Positions 22,865 to 34,900 of a stretch of 64,000 nt of DNA are shown piece after piece (the first letter of the stretch is position 1; every line of letters begins with the position of its first letter). Origin of the DNA: Elephas maximus indicus (lineage: Eukaryota; Chordata; Mammalia; Proboscidea; Elephantidae); assembly GCF_024166365.1 (NCBI RefSeq), contig NC_064820.1:147022001-147086000 (forward strand), in the 5' to 3' direction. Under the pieces are notes generated by a model. The model was not told where the DNA came from. It saw nothing but the letters and a program-made list of their open reading frames with translations, and did not search any database. The position numbers were made by a program, and so were the translations under genes.

Positions 22865-23767
22865 TATTATTTATTATTTCATTCTGGGAAAGTCACTCTT
22901 TCTGAGCCCATTTCTTCCTGTGTACACTAATGGAAACACCACCTGCCCCACAGTTGTAGTAATCATTAAATATGCTAATAAACACAGAAACACTTTGAAT
23001 ACTACAGGCACATATTTTAACTCATGCAGGCCAAACTTATTGCAATTGAAAACAACGGACTTTAAATGCCAATTTGCACATTAACTTCAACACTAACAAC
23101 TCTTTATATGAAAAAGTTTATAACGATGTTCCAATTTTATTTTAAATATTAACACCCCATCATTGACAAACGCCAGAGAAGGTACTAGAAAAGTTTCCTT
23201 CAACTGCAGGTAAAGAAATTTCGCTAGAAACATAGTTTTCTACCAAATTGTGTCAGGTTTATGATTAAAATGTGTACAAATTCCATAAAACCAGAACACA
23301 GAATAAGTACTGTAAACTAATTTAGGAATTATGTAACCCCCACCATCACCAATTTCCAATAGTACTAGAAGAATAAAAATGTTTTGTATAATTTCAGCCA
23401 GGTCCTATGTATTACTAAAGACAACTACAATGGTGAATGTTTCAAAACAAGCAAATATTTTCCCCTAAAATTCTTAGATTTTCTTTCTACAAGCCTTTAA
23501 AGTTTTGAAACAGTGATGCAAAAAAAAAAAAACCTCAAGAAAACATCTTAGGATTGACCGTACAGCAATTATAATAATGGAACTAAGTCTTTTAATTCAT
23601 ATATCAACAAAAAGTACATACTCAAATTTCCTTTAGGGAAAAGTGACACTCATTTTAAAAGTGGTTAAAACCAAGACAAGTATAAATATTTGTAATATTT
23701 ATTTTTAAGAATAAGAAAAGGAGAAATCTTTATTAAAAAAAATGTGAATTTGAGTACTGAACTTGCC
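22865..23767. other. SAR1B: SAR1B intron 1, MIR remnant and unassigned sequence
   Basis: 22870-22990 resembles a MIR (aagtcactctttctgagccc). The rest is AT-rich without recognised elements. Confidence 0.4.
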
Positions 23768-23963
23768 AATACTGAAGAAAAACCAAAAAAAAAAAACCCG
23801 TTGCCATCGAGTCAATTCCGACTCATAGCGACCCTAGAGGACAGAGTACAGCCGCCCTATAGGGTTTTCAAGGAGCACCAGGTAGATTCGAACTGCCGAC
23901 CTTTTGGTTAGCAGATGCAGCTCTTAACCACTACGACACCAGGGTTTCCAAATACTGAAGAAA
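23768..23963 (-). repeat. AfroSINE with 13-bp target duplication
   Basis: Body 23781-23950 between aatactgaagaaa at 23768-23780 and 23951-23963. Confidence 0.92.
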
Positions 23964-25099
23964 GAACATGAAAACCTAGTAGGCAATGACAAATTCAATC
24001 CTTAAAATAATTTTGCTATACACAAGGAAGAGAAACTTTTCAACACTGTGATTTAAGATTTTCTTAGTAATGTTTTGCAGAGAAACCATTTATACGAGTT
24101 TCAGTCAAGTACTTAAAGGCAAGGGAAGACACATAATGAATCATTACTACAGAATTATGATTTGTAAGCTTCAGATGATGTGGTAGTGATTTTCATTTCC
24201 GACAGCCTAATCTTTTTGTCTCAATTCCTGCTTGAATTTATACTGCAGCACAATACTGCAAGGTAAAGAAAGGTAAACATGTGCTTTATTTAAACTGTTA
24301 ATCTTCATGACTGACAATGCTTCTGCAACACTTCCAGAAGAAAGGAAGTGCAAACTTTCCTTTTCTGCAAGCTCAGAAAATACCGATTTACTATCTTACA
24401 GTCTAAAGTTCAAAATATTTTGGTGACAAAGGCAAATCCACTAAAAGGTACAATATTAGATATCGACGTTGCTTTGAACTATCAGCAGCACTAATCACTG
24501 ACAAATTGTAAATCTTCCTTTATCTGTCATTTGTAAAAAAGGGATGATACTACAACCTTCTTAGGGGAACACTGTGTGCAGAGCTAGCCCTTTACACATA
24601 ATAGTAAATAAATGTTCCTTTTCTTTCCTTCTTTCAACTCATTTGCTTCAGGGAGACTTAAGGGATATTTTACCGTTGAATACAGTTCAGAGAAATACAC
24701 TTAATAATACAGAGTGTAATATAAGAACATGCAAATAAACAACACCAGGTTTAATTCAAGCTAAAAAGATTTCTTCACCTCATATTGCCCAATGTACCAA
24801 ATATCTTAAATTCCTGACGAACTTGATTGTTTCATCCAACGATGCCACTGCCTAGCTGTTTCAAAACAAATTTCTATCTTACTGGAAAATCTTGGAACAC
24901 TTTGTAAATCATTACAGTTTTGCCCCACAGAATATCTTTTTCCCACTCGACTGCGACTTGGGCTATAGAAAATGTTAAGCAATACTAGTAAGAAAACTCA
25001 GTCCCTGCCCCACCCCCCCCCACCCCTTTAAATGGAAAAGCTGAAAAAAACTCGCCCCGTCACAGCCTCTTGGGCTGTCAGTGATCTCCGCCACCTTCA
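23964..25099. other. SAR1B: SAR1B intron 1 next to the promoter
   Basis: A MIR-like remnant near 24520-24625 (tttatctgtcatttgtaaaa) and a C-rich run at 25006-25027. No gene is seen. Confidence 0.45.
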
Positions 25100-25690
25100 C
25101 TTTCCCAGGTGAGAAACTGAGGCCCAGGAGAAAGGAGCCTGCCTGCCGTTTAAAGCCGTCTTATTCTTTCCGACAATGACCAGCCTCTGACAGCGGCGGT
25201 GTCCTGCCCAGAGGGCCATCAGAGCCCCCGCGGAGCAGGGCAGGGACCCGTCCCCCTCCCGCCGCTTGATTCCGGGGCGGAAAAAACGCGCCCTTACTCG
25301 CAGGTTCACAGGCAGGGGCCCTGGGCCGGCCCAGGGCCCGAAAAGCGCGCCTTCCCTGGGATCCATAGCTGCCGCCCGCCAGTTCTCCCTGGAGGCCTTG
25401 CAGCCACTGACCTGCTACTGGAAAGAATTCAATTCCCGGCTCGGCGTCTGTCCTACACCCCCCGAGCCGCTACGGCACAGAGCGATGGCTGCCGCAGCGC
25501 CAGCTCGCATCAGCTTCTTCCGGGCCGGTGGGTGCCTCACTCGCGACGGTCCGCAGGGCAGCAGGGCCGCATGCCCACAGTTCCGCCTCCTCTCTTCCCG
25601 CCGCCAATCCTCTGTTCTAGCGCGCCCACGGGTTGAGTCCGGCATTCCTGCCGCCAGGGACCCCCTGGCTGGCAGTAAGGGGTTTTAGGC
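25100..25690 (-). promoter_or_regulatory. SAR1B: CpG island with SAR1B promoter and non-coding exon 1
   Basis: GC- and CpG-rich island upstream of the minus-strand SAR1B coding exons. A CCAAT box lies at 25604-25608 (plus strand), and an ETS-like ccggaag core on the minus strand comes from cttccgg near 25518. Two plausible minus-strand donors could end the untranslated exon 1: gtaagg at 25297 and below, and CAG|gtcagt near 25410. Several computed frames cross the island on both strands, but none resembles a known protein. The exact start site and exon boundaries are not determined. Confidence 0.7.
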
Positions 25691-25789
25691 CCCGCTGGTT
25701 TTTTGGCCTAGACAGAGAAGGGACCACCAGCCCCTCGAAATTATTCTTGACATCGGTTTTTTTTAATACATTTTTAAAGTGCTCGTTTA

Positions 25790-26635
25790 AAAAAAAATTT
25801 TTTTTATTGAGCTTTAAGCTCAATAAAAGCGAAAGTTTACAAATCAAGTCAGTCTCTCACACAAAAACTCATACACACCTTGCTACATACTCCCAATTAC
25901 TCTCCCTCTTAATGAGACAACCCGCTCCCTCCCTCCACTCTCTCCTTTGTGTCCATTTCGCCAGCTTCTAATCCCCTCTACCCTCATGTACCCCTCCAGG
26001 CAGGAGATGCCAACATAGTCTCATGTGTCCACCTGATCCAAGAAGCTCACTCCTCACCAGTATCCCTCTCCAACCCATTGTCCAGACCAATTCATGTCTG
26101 AAGAGTTGGCTTCAGGAATGGTTCCTGTCCTGGGGCAACAGAAGGACTGGGGGCCATGACCACTGGGGTCCTTCCAATCTCAGACCATTAAGTCTGGTCT
26201 TATGAGAATTTGGGGTCTGCATTCCACTGCTTTCCTGCTCCCTCAGGGGTTCTCTGTTGTGTTCCCTGTCAGGGCAGTCATCTGTTGTAGCCGGGCACTG
26301 TCTAGTTCTTCTGGTCTCAGGATGATGTAGTCTCTGGTTCATGTGGCCCTTTCTGTCTCTTGGGCTCATAATTACCTTGTGTCCTTGGTGTTCTTCATTC
26401 TCCTTTGATCCAGGTGGGTTGAGACCAATTGATGCATCTTAGATGGCTGCTTGCTAGCGTTTAACACCCCAGACGCCTCTCTCCAAGGTGGGATGCAGAA
26501 TATTTTCTCAATAGATTTTATTATGCCAATTGACTTAGATGTCCCCCAAAACCGTGGTCCCCAAACCCCCTCCCCTGCTACGTTGGCCCTCGAAGCATTC
26601 AGTTATTCCAGAAACTTCTTTGCTTTTTGTTGCAC
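25790..26635 (-). repeat. L1 3' UTR, 5'-truncated, about 100 bp from the SAR1B CpG island
   Basis: Reversed L1 3' terminus, then ggcaggagatgccaacatag, ctgtagtctctgg-like text and cagacgcctctctccaaggt. Confidence 0.85.
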
Positions 26636-27183
26636 GTGTTTTTTAATTCACCAATAATTTATGCAATATTAACTATGCGCCAGATCACGTGTTGGATGCT
26701 GGGTATTCAACTTTAAACAAGACTGTCTTGACTCCGGTGTTTTTGCCAATGGATTAGTGTCGCTTCCTTAAATATATTTAAATTCAGAATATTTGGTTGC
26801 CTTGAAGGGAAGTAAGATGTCAGTGTTTCCAGCCTGCTTTCTGGCCTAGGATTCTAGGTGATGGGGCCAAAACCAGGAGTTGTTTTCGGATTAAAGCAGA
26901 GGTCAGGCGGTTGTTATTCCTCAGGTTCCCAACAAATCCTATAACTGGCTCTGCCGTCTTTCCGCTCCAGCCGCAGGAAGTCTCTATGCCCCACTCCGTG
27001 CACTTTCCCTTCCCTTTCACCACTCACTCTGATAGAACCATTGAAGTTATCTTGCTTATGACTATACACTTAAATATGTGTGATTATTTTGTCTAAAGTG
27101 TGCCCCAATAGACAGTCTATAAACTTCCTGAGGTCATGCCTCTTTCTCCCCTGAACCTATTTTCAGCATCTGGCACACAATTA
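26636..27183. other. Intergenic, nothing recognised
   Basis: No gene; possibly old repeat remnants. Confidence 0.4.
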
Positions 27184-27267
27184 AAATAAACACTGGGCTG
27201 CAGTCAAGTTAATTCCGACTCATAGCAATCCTATCGGGCAGAGAAGAACTGCCCCATAGGACTTCTT
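27184..27267 (-). repeat. AfroSINE tail fragment
   Basis: Tail half only (agttaattccgactcatagc), cut at the L1 that follows. Confidence 0.75.
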
Positions 27268-27490
27268 TTACTTTTTTTTCAGTTGTGCTTTAGGTGAAAG
27301 TTTACAGCTCAAGTTAATTTCTCATTCAAAAGTTTATACACATATTGTTTTGTGACATTGGTTGCAATCCCCACAATGTGACAGTGCGCTCCCCCTTTTC
27401 GTACCGGGTTCCCTGTGTCCATTTCTCCACTTGCTGTCCCTTTCTGCCATCTCATCCTGCTTGCTTTTGGGCAGGAGCTACCCATTTGGT
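27268..27490 (-). repeat. L1 3' end, short
   Basis: Reversed terminus (gttgtgctttaggtgaaagt) to gggcaggagctacccatttg. Confidence 0.8.
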
Positions 27491-27650
27491 CTCAAACCCG
27501 TTGCAGTCAAGTCGATTCCGACTCATAGCGACCCTATAGGACAGAGTAGAACTGCCCCATAGAGTTTCCAAGGAGTGCCTGGTGGATTTGAACTGCTGAC
27601 CTCTTGGTTAGCAGCCGTAGCACTTAACCACTACGCCACGAGAGTTTCCC
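27491..27650 (-). repeat. AfroSINE
   Basis: Near full-length minus copy with a complete tail, so it is a separate insertion from the fragment at 27184. Confidence 0.88.
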
Positions 27651-27987
27651 CACACACAATAGGTGTTCATAAATATTTGTTAAGCAATGATTCATGCACA
27701 CCATGAAGGACACGTAGGTACATTTTTGCCCTCAATGGTTGAAGAGTTTCCCTAGAGTCCATTGGTCTGAGCTGGAGTTGAAGGAGCCACGATGAGTTAG
27801 AATTGACTGGAAGGCAACAGGTTGTTCCAGTCTGGGTTTCCATCTATTCTGATTCTGCATTCTACTAGTCTTGAATTCAGTTTAGTAAATACTTTTAACT
27901 GGCTTTAGGCACTTCGCTGGGCTCTTTGGGATTACTCTATAGCTCTTGTCCTGGATAGCCTTTCTTTCCTGTTATCCCTGGCATTTT

Positions 27988-28179
27988 AGTCAGCCTTTAA
28001 ACCAAAAAAATCAAACCTGTTGCCATCGAGTTGATTCCAACTCATAGCGACCCTATAGGGCAGAGTAGAACTGCCCCACAGAGTTTCCAAGGAGCGCCTG
28101 GCAGAATTGAACTGCTGACCTTTAGGTTAGCAGCCATAGCACTTAACCACTACACCACCATGGTTTCCAGTCAGCCTTT
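27988..28179 (-). repeat. AfroSINE with 11-bp target duplication
   Basis: Body 27999-28168 between agtcagccttt at 27988-27998 and 28169-28179. Confidence 0.92.
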
Positions 28180-29234
28180 CAAAAATCTAAATTATGATTC
28201 CTCCTGGCTTCAACAAATTGTAAGATGACTAAAAAAAAAAAAACTAGGAATGGAGAAATGTGACAACAGGCAAGCCATAATCTCATCCCTCAAGGAGCTT
28301 TCAGTTTAGCAAGGAGATGTGCTAGGTCACAACTAAATATAAAAACAGGCAGGAGGAGAGAAAGGATAAATCCAAAGTGGTGGTGGGGTGAGGGGGTAGG
28401 AGGCATGAAATGCTAGTGTTTGTCTGAGGTGAGCCTGAAAGAATGCATAAGATTTTCCCCCCAAAATTTTTGATGATTATTTTTCTTGTTATGAAAGCAA
28501 TACATGGTAATTGTAAAAAGTTTTGAAAATTCAGAAAAATTTAATGGGAATAAGATTCACACTTAGTCACACCTCACAGATATAACCAGCTTTATAAGAT
28601 TATAATAATCATACTATATGCACTTAAAATTAAAAATTTAATTATAGATTTTGGGCACTTTCCCATGTAATTAAGTATTTTCTAAATCACGAATTTTAAT
28701 GGCTAAGTATTTAATGGAATATAATAATTAACAGCAAAACTTCTAGCTAGAAATCATAGTTCAACGACTGGTTTCAACACTACCAGCCACTCAAAGTTTC
28801 AGTTTCTGCATGTGAAAAATGAGAACTAATATCCAGGAGGAATGATGTATCATAGTGAGAGAAGTAACATACGTAAAGGAATAGAGATGGAGAAAGCACG
28901 AAGCAAATATAGTGACTTGACTGAGTGGGTTTGGGCTGGACCATGGGGGACCTCAGCTCCCAAACCGGAGAGCCTTTTGGGGGTTTTGAGAACAGGAACA
29001 TGGTCACAGTTGTGTTTTCGAAAGCTTGCTCTAACAGCAGTGTGTGGTTTGTACTGGAACAGGCCGAGACTGAAAGATCTGTAATGATGCTGCTGAAATC
29101 TTGCAGGTGAGAGGTAACAAGGACCTGGGTGAGGTCACCGGGAACAAAGAAATAAGCAGTGATGTGTGAGAAATTGCAAAGGTTGAAATCATAAAGGAGA
29201 TATCAAAGTCCAAAGCTGAAACTTGGATTAGTAA
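28180..29234. other. Intergenic, unassigned old sequence
   Basis: 28450-28740 (ttgttatgaaagcaatacat, gggcactttcccatgtaatt) resembles an old DNA-transposon-derived repeat, but I cannot name the family. No gene is seen. Confidence 0.35.
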
Positions 29235-29930
29235 GTATACTTCTTATCTCCACTAGGACCACCTTCATGCAGGTGCCTGTCATTTCTGGCCTGGGTTACT
29301 GCAACAACTCCATTCCTTCCCCTCCAATCAATTCTCCTCACAGCAGTTGATTTTTTAAAATTTTTTATTACTGGATTCATCTGAAAGCATTAATGAAATC
29401 AAGTTACTCACCTGTTTAAAATTCTCAACTGTTTCCCAAAGCCTATAAACTATTAATTCCTTTCAATGGTTTATAACGCTTTCACTGGTCTGGCCACTTC
29501 TACTTCTTCACTCTCATGCCACTCTCTGCCTTGCTCACCACAGCAAGTTCATTTCTGCCTCTGAGCCTCTGTAGGTGCTGTTTTCTTTGTCTGGAGCTCT
29601 TCTTTTCTCCATCTTCTGTATGTAGCTAGCGTTTTCATTCTTCAGAGCACAGCTTAAACGTCATCTCCTTTCTTAACCATCCTATCCAAATCATGTCCCT
29701 GCTTGTTAGTCTCTATCTCAGTCCCTCTTCTGCAATAATGCTTATCACAATTTGAAATTTTAAAATATATATTTATCTACATTTTTATTTTCTGTTTCCT
29801 CCACTGTAAACTCCACAGAAGAGGCCTTGTCTGTCCTATTCTGTTTTTACTTGGTGCCTAACACAGTGCCTAGCCTATGGAAGGCACTTCATAAATATTT
29901 CTCAGGTGAATGAATCAATTAATAAAGGAG
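29235..29930 (+). repeat. LINE L2 3' end
   Basis: Typical L2 series: tctggcctgggttactgcaa, ccactctctgccttgctcac, and the 3' terminus cctaacacagtgcctagcct followed by gaatgaatcaat. Confidence 0.8.
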
Positions 29931-30472
29931 CTGGTGAGGCCATTCAGCAGAAGTAGTCATCAGGAAAAGACAGATATAGAAAAGAAGTTAAGCCTCAGAT
30001 TTCAGATACTCCGGTACTGGGGGATGGGGGGCTGAGGGAGGTACTTGGGAATAGAAAATGAAGAGTTGATATTGTATGTACTTCCAGCCCTGTCCGAGTG
30101 ATACGGATTCTGACCAGAGGCTCATCATTTCAGCTACACTATCAGGCCTGTGAGTATCAGATGGGATGTAATGTAGCGTAATAGTTAAGAACCTGGAAGA
30201 AAGACTAACATAGTTCATTTAGAAACAAGTGCTATAAGTGCTGTAAGGACTTACAGCAGTGAATTAAAAGGGTCAAAATAGAACATTGGAAGAGAAGGCA
30301 CTTTAAATTTATTCATTTGGAGTGTTTATTAAATACCTGTTAAGTACTAGGGCCTAAGCCACTTGCTGAAAATACATAGGTGAATAAGATATAGTCCCTG
30401 TTCTCTACTCTCTGACAGCCTGAGCAGGGAGACAGACATGAAATCAAAATGAAATGTCTTAGGATTCATGGG

Positions 30473-30708
30473 ATGTATATAGACTTATGGAAACCTTTTT
30501 TTTTTTTTTTTTTTATATAGACTTATGGAAACCCTAGTGGCATAGTGGTTAAGAGTTCAGCTACTAACCAAAAATCTGGCAGTTTGAATCCACCAGGTGC
30601 TCCCTGGAAAACCTGTGGGGCAGTTCTACTCTGTCCTGTAGGGCTGCTATGAGTCAGAATTGACTCCATGGCAGCAGGTTTGGTTTGGTTTTTTTGGATA
30701 TAGACTTA
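30473..30708 (+). repeat. AfroSINE with tripled target site and a body-less companion
   Basis: tatatagactta is followed by tggaaacc and a run of T, then tatatagactta again followed by a full AfroSINE (about 30525-30698), then tatagactta a third time. Confidence 0.8.
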
Positions 30709-31029
30709 CATTCCATTAATGAAAGATAAACAGAAAAAAACATGTAACAATGATGAGAAGTATGGCACAAATGGTTAAGCACTGGGCCACTAACTGAAAG
30801 GTTGGTGATTCAAATCCACTTGGAGGTGCCTTGGAAGAAAATCCTGGCAATCTACTTCCCAAAGGTCACAGCCATTGAACTCTATGGAGCAAAGTTCTAC
30901 TCTGAAACACACGGGTTTGCCATGAGCCGGAATCAATTTGACAGTAATGGATTTTTTTTTCACTATCAATTTATATTCCATTGAGGAAAGAAAAACATAG
31001 AAACAAATAAGTAACAATGATGAGAAGTA
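30699..31029 (+). repeat. AfroSINE, old longer variant, flanked by about 65-bp direct repeats
   Basis: SINE 30763-30963. The flanks 30699-30762 and 30964-31029 are diverged copies of each other, both ending gtaacaatgatgagaagta. Confidence 0.78.
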
Positions 31030-31560
31030 CCATGAAGAAAACTCAGCAGGGTAAAAGGGCTGGAGTGAGCAGGGATAATATGTTGTTGTGTAAGGTGTTC
31101 AGAGAAGGCCTTTTAATAAGGTAACATTTGAACAAAGGCCTGGAGAGTTAGGAAACTGAGCTACATGAACGTCTTGGGGAAGAGCATCCCAAGTAATGGG
31201 AATAGCAAGTACAAAGACAGGCTTGTGCTTGGGTAGCTAGAGAAATAGCAAGTGTATCTGGAGTGGAGTGAGTGAGAAGGAGTGTAGAAGAAGATAAAGT
31301 CAGAGAAGTAGCAAGGTCAGGTCATGTGGGGTCTTGAAGGCCATGGGTGGAACTTTGGATTTTACTCAGCATGAGATGAGAAAAGCCATGCAAAGAAATT
31401 TTAACTTGATGCAGTGGGCACTGGGAATAATTGCAGGCTTTGGGGCACCAGAAAGTAAAAACCGAATCAGTATTTTAGGAGCTCAGTTCAACACGTGGAA
31501 TGTTCTGGAGGGAGGGAATCAGAAAGACTATTCCAATAGTTCAAATTCAAGCTGATGAAG

Positions 31561-32109
31561 GAAGCTAACCAGAGTGGGCAGTGAAAATGGCAAGAACTAC
31601 ATAAAAATGAGAAAATTCCAAAGAAAGCCATGGATTTACTGCTTGGTGTGAGATGAGTGTACATGTGATGTTGCGTCAGAGCTACTGACTTCAGATACCG
31701 ACAGATGTCCCATCAGAGGCAAATGAGGCCAAAGGAACCGTGCCTAAAATGGAGCCACAGGACAGTTTCAGTGAGTGAATTGTTGACCTGTTGTTTGTAA
31801 TTGAAACCATTTTTGTGTATTTGTTTGAAACAGAAACAGAACAAACTTTTTTCTAATAACTAAAAGACCTAAAATAACTTCTCCTCTCCTGAAAAGTAGA
31901 CAAAATTGGTGCTGTTCTTCAGTGAACAATACAATGGTCAGGCAAAGGGGCTCTGGTGTGAGCCTAAATCCACCTTTGCATTTCTAATTTCATTTTTAGA
32001 GACAAAAATTTCTAATTTTATTAGAAATGCTTGTCTCCTTCTTTTGAGCCTGAATAAATGATCAAATGTACTGGCACAGTCTTTGTATAGTGCTTCTCCC
32101 TTTGATGAA
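31561..32109. other. Intergenic, nothing recognised
   Basis: No gene or clear repeat. Confidence 0.4.
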
Positions 32110-32257
32110 GTACTGGTGGTGTAAGGGTTAAAAGCTCATCTGCTAATTAAAAGGTCGAAAGTTCGAATACATCATCGCTCCTTGGAAAACCTAGGGGGCA
32201 GTTCTGTTCTGTCCTATAGGACTATAAGTTGGAATCAACTCAATGGCAATGGGTTCG
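32110..32257 (+). repeat. AfroSINE, diverged
   Basis: tactggtggtgtaagggtta head and ataagttggaatcaactcaa tail. Confidence 0.8.
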
Positions 32258-32449
32258 GATTTTCTCCCCTTGATGATGTTGTTCCTGGTCACTTATTTTG
32301 TTTATAAATTTCTTAAGAAGTGCAGAAGTTTCTGAAAATAACGTGCAGAAAATCAGTTAACGGACATGTGAAAGGTATATATGTGGCAGAAGGGTCCTGT
32401 TGTTCTAGAAAAGAAAGATAAAAAAGTGTGTATAGTATTAGGTTACCCA

Positions 32450-32525
32450 GAAAAACCCAGTGCCGTCGAGTTGATTCCGACTCATAGTGACCCTATAGGA
32501 CAGAGTAGAACTGCCCCAAAGAGTG
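32450..32525 (-). repeat. AfroSINE tail fragment
   Basis: Minus tail half only: agtgccgtcgagttgattcc to gtagaactgcccc. Confidence 0.8.
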
Positions 32526-32593
32526 TATTAGGTAGATGGCACTGGGTACTGGGTAGGTAATTAACCATCTTTAACAGCTGCTAACAGCACCAA

Positions 32594-32742
32594 CGGAAAC
32601 CCTGGTGGCATAGTGATTAAGAATTCGGCAGATAACCGAAAGGTTGGCAATTCGAATCTACCAGCCACTCCTTAGAAGCTCCATGGGGAAGTTCTACTCT
32701 GTCCTGTAGGGTTGCTATAGTCAGAATCGACTCGACAGCAAT
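32594..32742 (+). repeat. AfroSINE abutting an L1 3' end
   Basis: Full plus copy whose T-rich tail runs directly into the reversed L1 poly(A). Confidence 0.85.
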
Positions 32743-32744
32743 GT

Positions 32745-34895
32745 TTTTTTTTTTTTTAATTGTACTTCAGATCAAGGTTTACAGAATCAACTAGCTTCTC
32801 ATTAAACAGTTATTACACATATTGTTTTATGACATTGGTTAACAACCCCATGACATGTGAACACTCTCCCTGAGTTCCCCATTTACCAGCTTTCCTTTTC
32901 CCTACTGCCTTCTCATCCTTGACCCTGAGATGGTGTGCCCCTTTAGTCTCATTTTGTTTAATGGGCCTGTCTAATCTGTGGCTGAAGGGTGAACCTCAGG
33001 AGTGACTTCATTACTAAGCTACAACAGTGTCTGGGGGCCATACTCTTGGGGTTTCTCCAGTTTCTGTCAGTCCAGTAAGTCTGGTCTTTTTTTGTGAGTT
33101 AGAATTTTGTTCTACATTTTTCTCCAGCTGACTGCTACCCTTTGTTGTAAGCCCTGTCAGAACACTCAGTGGTGGTACCTGGGCACCATCTAGTTTTACT
33201 GGACTCAGTCTGGTGGGGGCCGTGGTAGCTGTGGCCCATTAGTCCTTTGGACTAATCTTTCCCTTGTGTCTTTCGTTTTCTTCTTCCTTGATCCCAGTGG
33301 AGTATCTTAGATGGCTGCTCACAGGCTTTTAAGACCCTAGATGCTACTCATCAAAGTAGAATGTAGAGCATTTTCTTCATAAACTATGTTATGCGAATTG
33401 AGCTAGATGTTCCCCAAGACCATGGTTCCCACAGCCGTCAGCCCAGTAGTTCAGTCACTCAGGAAGTCTGAATGTGGCTATGGAGCTTCCATGGCCTTGC
33501 TGTGGACAAGTTGTGCTGGCTTCCCCCTATATCGTGTACTGCCTTACCCTTCACCAAAATTACCACCTATCCATTGTCTATTTAGTTTTTCCATCCCCAC
33601 CCTTACTCTCCCTCCTAACCATCAAAAATTGTTTCTTTTTGTGTGAAAACCTGTCATGAGTTTTTATAGTAGTGGTCTCATAAAATATTTGTCCTTCTGT
33701 GATTGATTTATTTCACTCAGCATAATACCCTCCAGATTCATCCATGTTGTGCGATGTCTCACAAATTTATCATTGTTCTTTATCATTCTGTAGTACTCTA
33801 TTGTGTGTATGTACCATGCTTTGTTTATCCATTCATCTGTGGATGGGTATCTAGGTTGTTTCCATCCTTTTGCTATTGTGAACAATGCTGCAGTGAACAT
33901 GGGTGTACATATGCCTATTCATGTGGGGACTCTTATTTCTCTAGGATATATTCCTAGGAGTGGGATTGCTGGATCATATGATATTTCTATTTCTAGCTTT
34001 CTAAGGAAGCACCAAATTGTTTCCCAAAATGGTTATACCATTTTACATTCCCATCAGCAGTGCATGAGTTCCAATTTCCCCACAGCCTTTCCAGCGGTTG
34101 TTATTTTCTGTTTTTTTGATTCCTGCCAGTAATGCTGGAGTGAGATAGTATCTCATTGTGGTTCTGATTTGCATTTCTCTAATGGCTAGTGATAGGGAAG
34201 TATGTCCTCTCGTGCCTATTAGCAGCTTTAATGTCTTCTTTGGTGAAGTGTCTGTTCATATCCTTTGCCCATTTTTTAACTGGATTATTTGTCTTTTCAT
34301 TGTATTTGTCTGATTTGTAATAGCCAAATTTTTTTTCCCAGTCTGTAGGTTCTCTTTTTACTCTTGGTGAAATCTTTTGATGAGCATTAAGTGTTTAATT
34401 TTTAGAAGCTCCCTGTTATCTGGTTTATCTTCTGGAGTTTGTATGTTGTTAGTTATGGTTTAGTCCTGTTGATGCCGTATATTAGGGCCTCTAGAGTTGA
34501 TCTTATTTTTTCTTCTATGATCTTTTCAGTTTTTAGTTTTATATTTAGGTCTTTGATCCATTTTGAATTAGTTTTTGTGTATGGTGTGAGGTATGGGTCT
34601 TGTTTCATTTTTTGCAGATGGGCATCCAGTTTTGCCAACACCATTTGTTAAAAAGACTGTCTTTTTCCTGTTTGATGAACTTCGGGCCTTTGTTGAAAAT
34701 CAGGTGACCACAGGTGGATGGATTACATCTTGGTTCTCAATTCTGTCCCATTGGTCAATGTATCTGTCATCGTACCAGTACCAGGCTGTATACCATAGCT
34801 ATATAGTACGTTTTGAGGTCAGGTAGTGCAAGTCCTCCTACTTTATTCTTCTTTGATAGTGCTTTACTTACCCAGAGGGTTTTTTGTTGTTGTTG
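32745..34895 (-). repeat. L1 3' UTR plus ORF2 C-terminal third, older subfamily
   Basis: Inverted 3' UTR (32745-33660), then ORF2 coding with stops. The frame at 33664-33900 matches the L1 ORF2 C terminus (FTIAKGWKQPRYPSTDEWIN). It reaches the PDLKTYYIA region near 34830. Confidence 0.85.
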
Positions 34896-34900
34896 TTTTT

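Larger units (their letters stand above)
30300..31560 (+). repeat. Ancient mammalian interspersed repeat carrying AfroSINE insertions
   Basis: Text such as tttattaaatacctgttaag, gaacaaaggcctggagagtt and gaaggccatgggtggaactt belongs to an old, widespread mammalian repeat that I cannot assign by name. AfroSINEs interrupt it at 30527 and 30763. Confidence 0.45.

Noticed and set aside
25604-25632. ER-stress element CCAAT-N9-CCACG in the SAR1B promoter
   Set aside because: CCAAT and CCACG are both present, but the gap is 17 bases rather than 9.
25199-25688. Long open frames on both strands in the SAR1B CpG island
   Set aside because: GC-rich sequence leaves few stops; the translations (P/R/A-rich) match nothing known, and the region is a promoter.
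27184-27650. One AfroSINE split by an L1 insertion
   Set aside because: The right part starts again with a complete tail, so these are two separate SINEs with an L1 between them.
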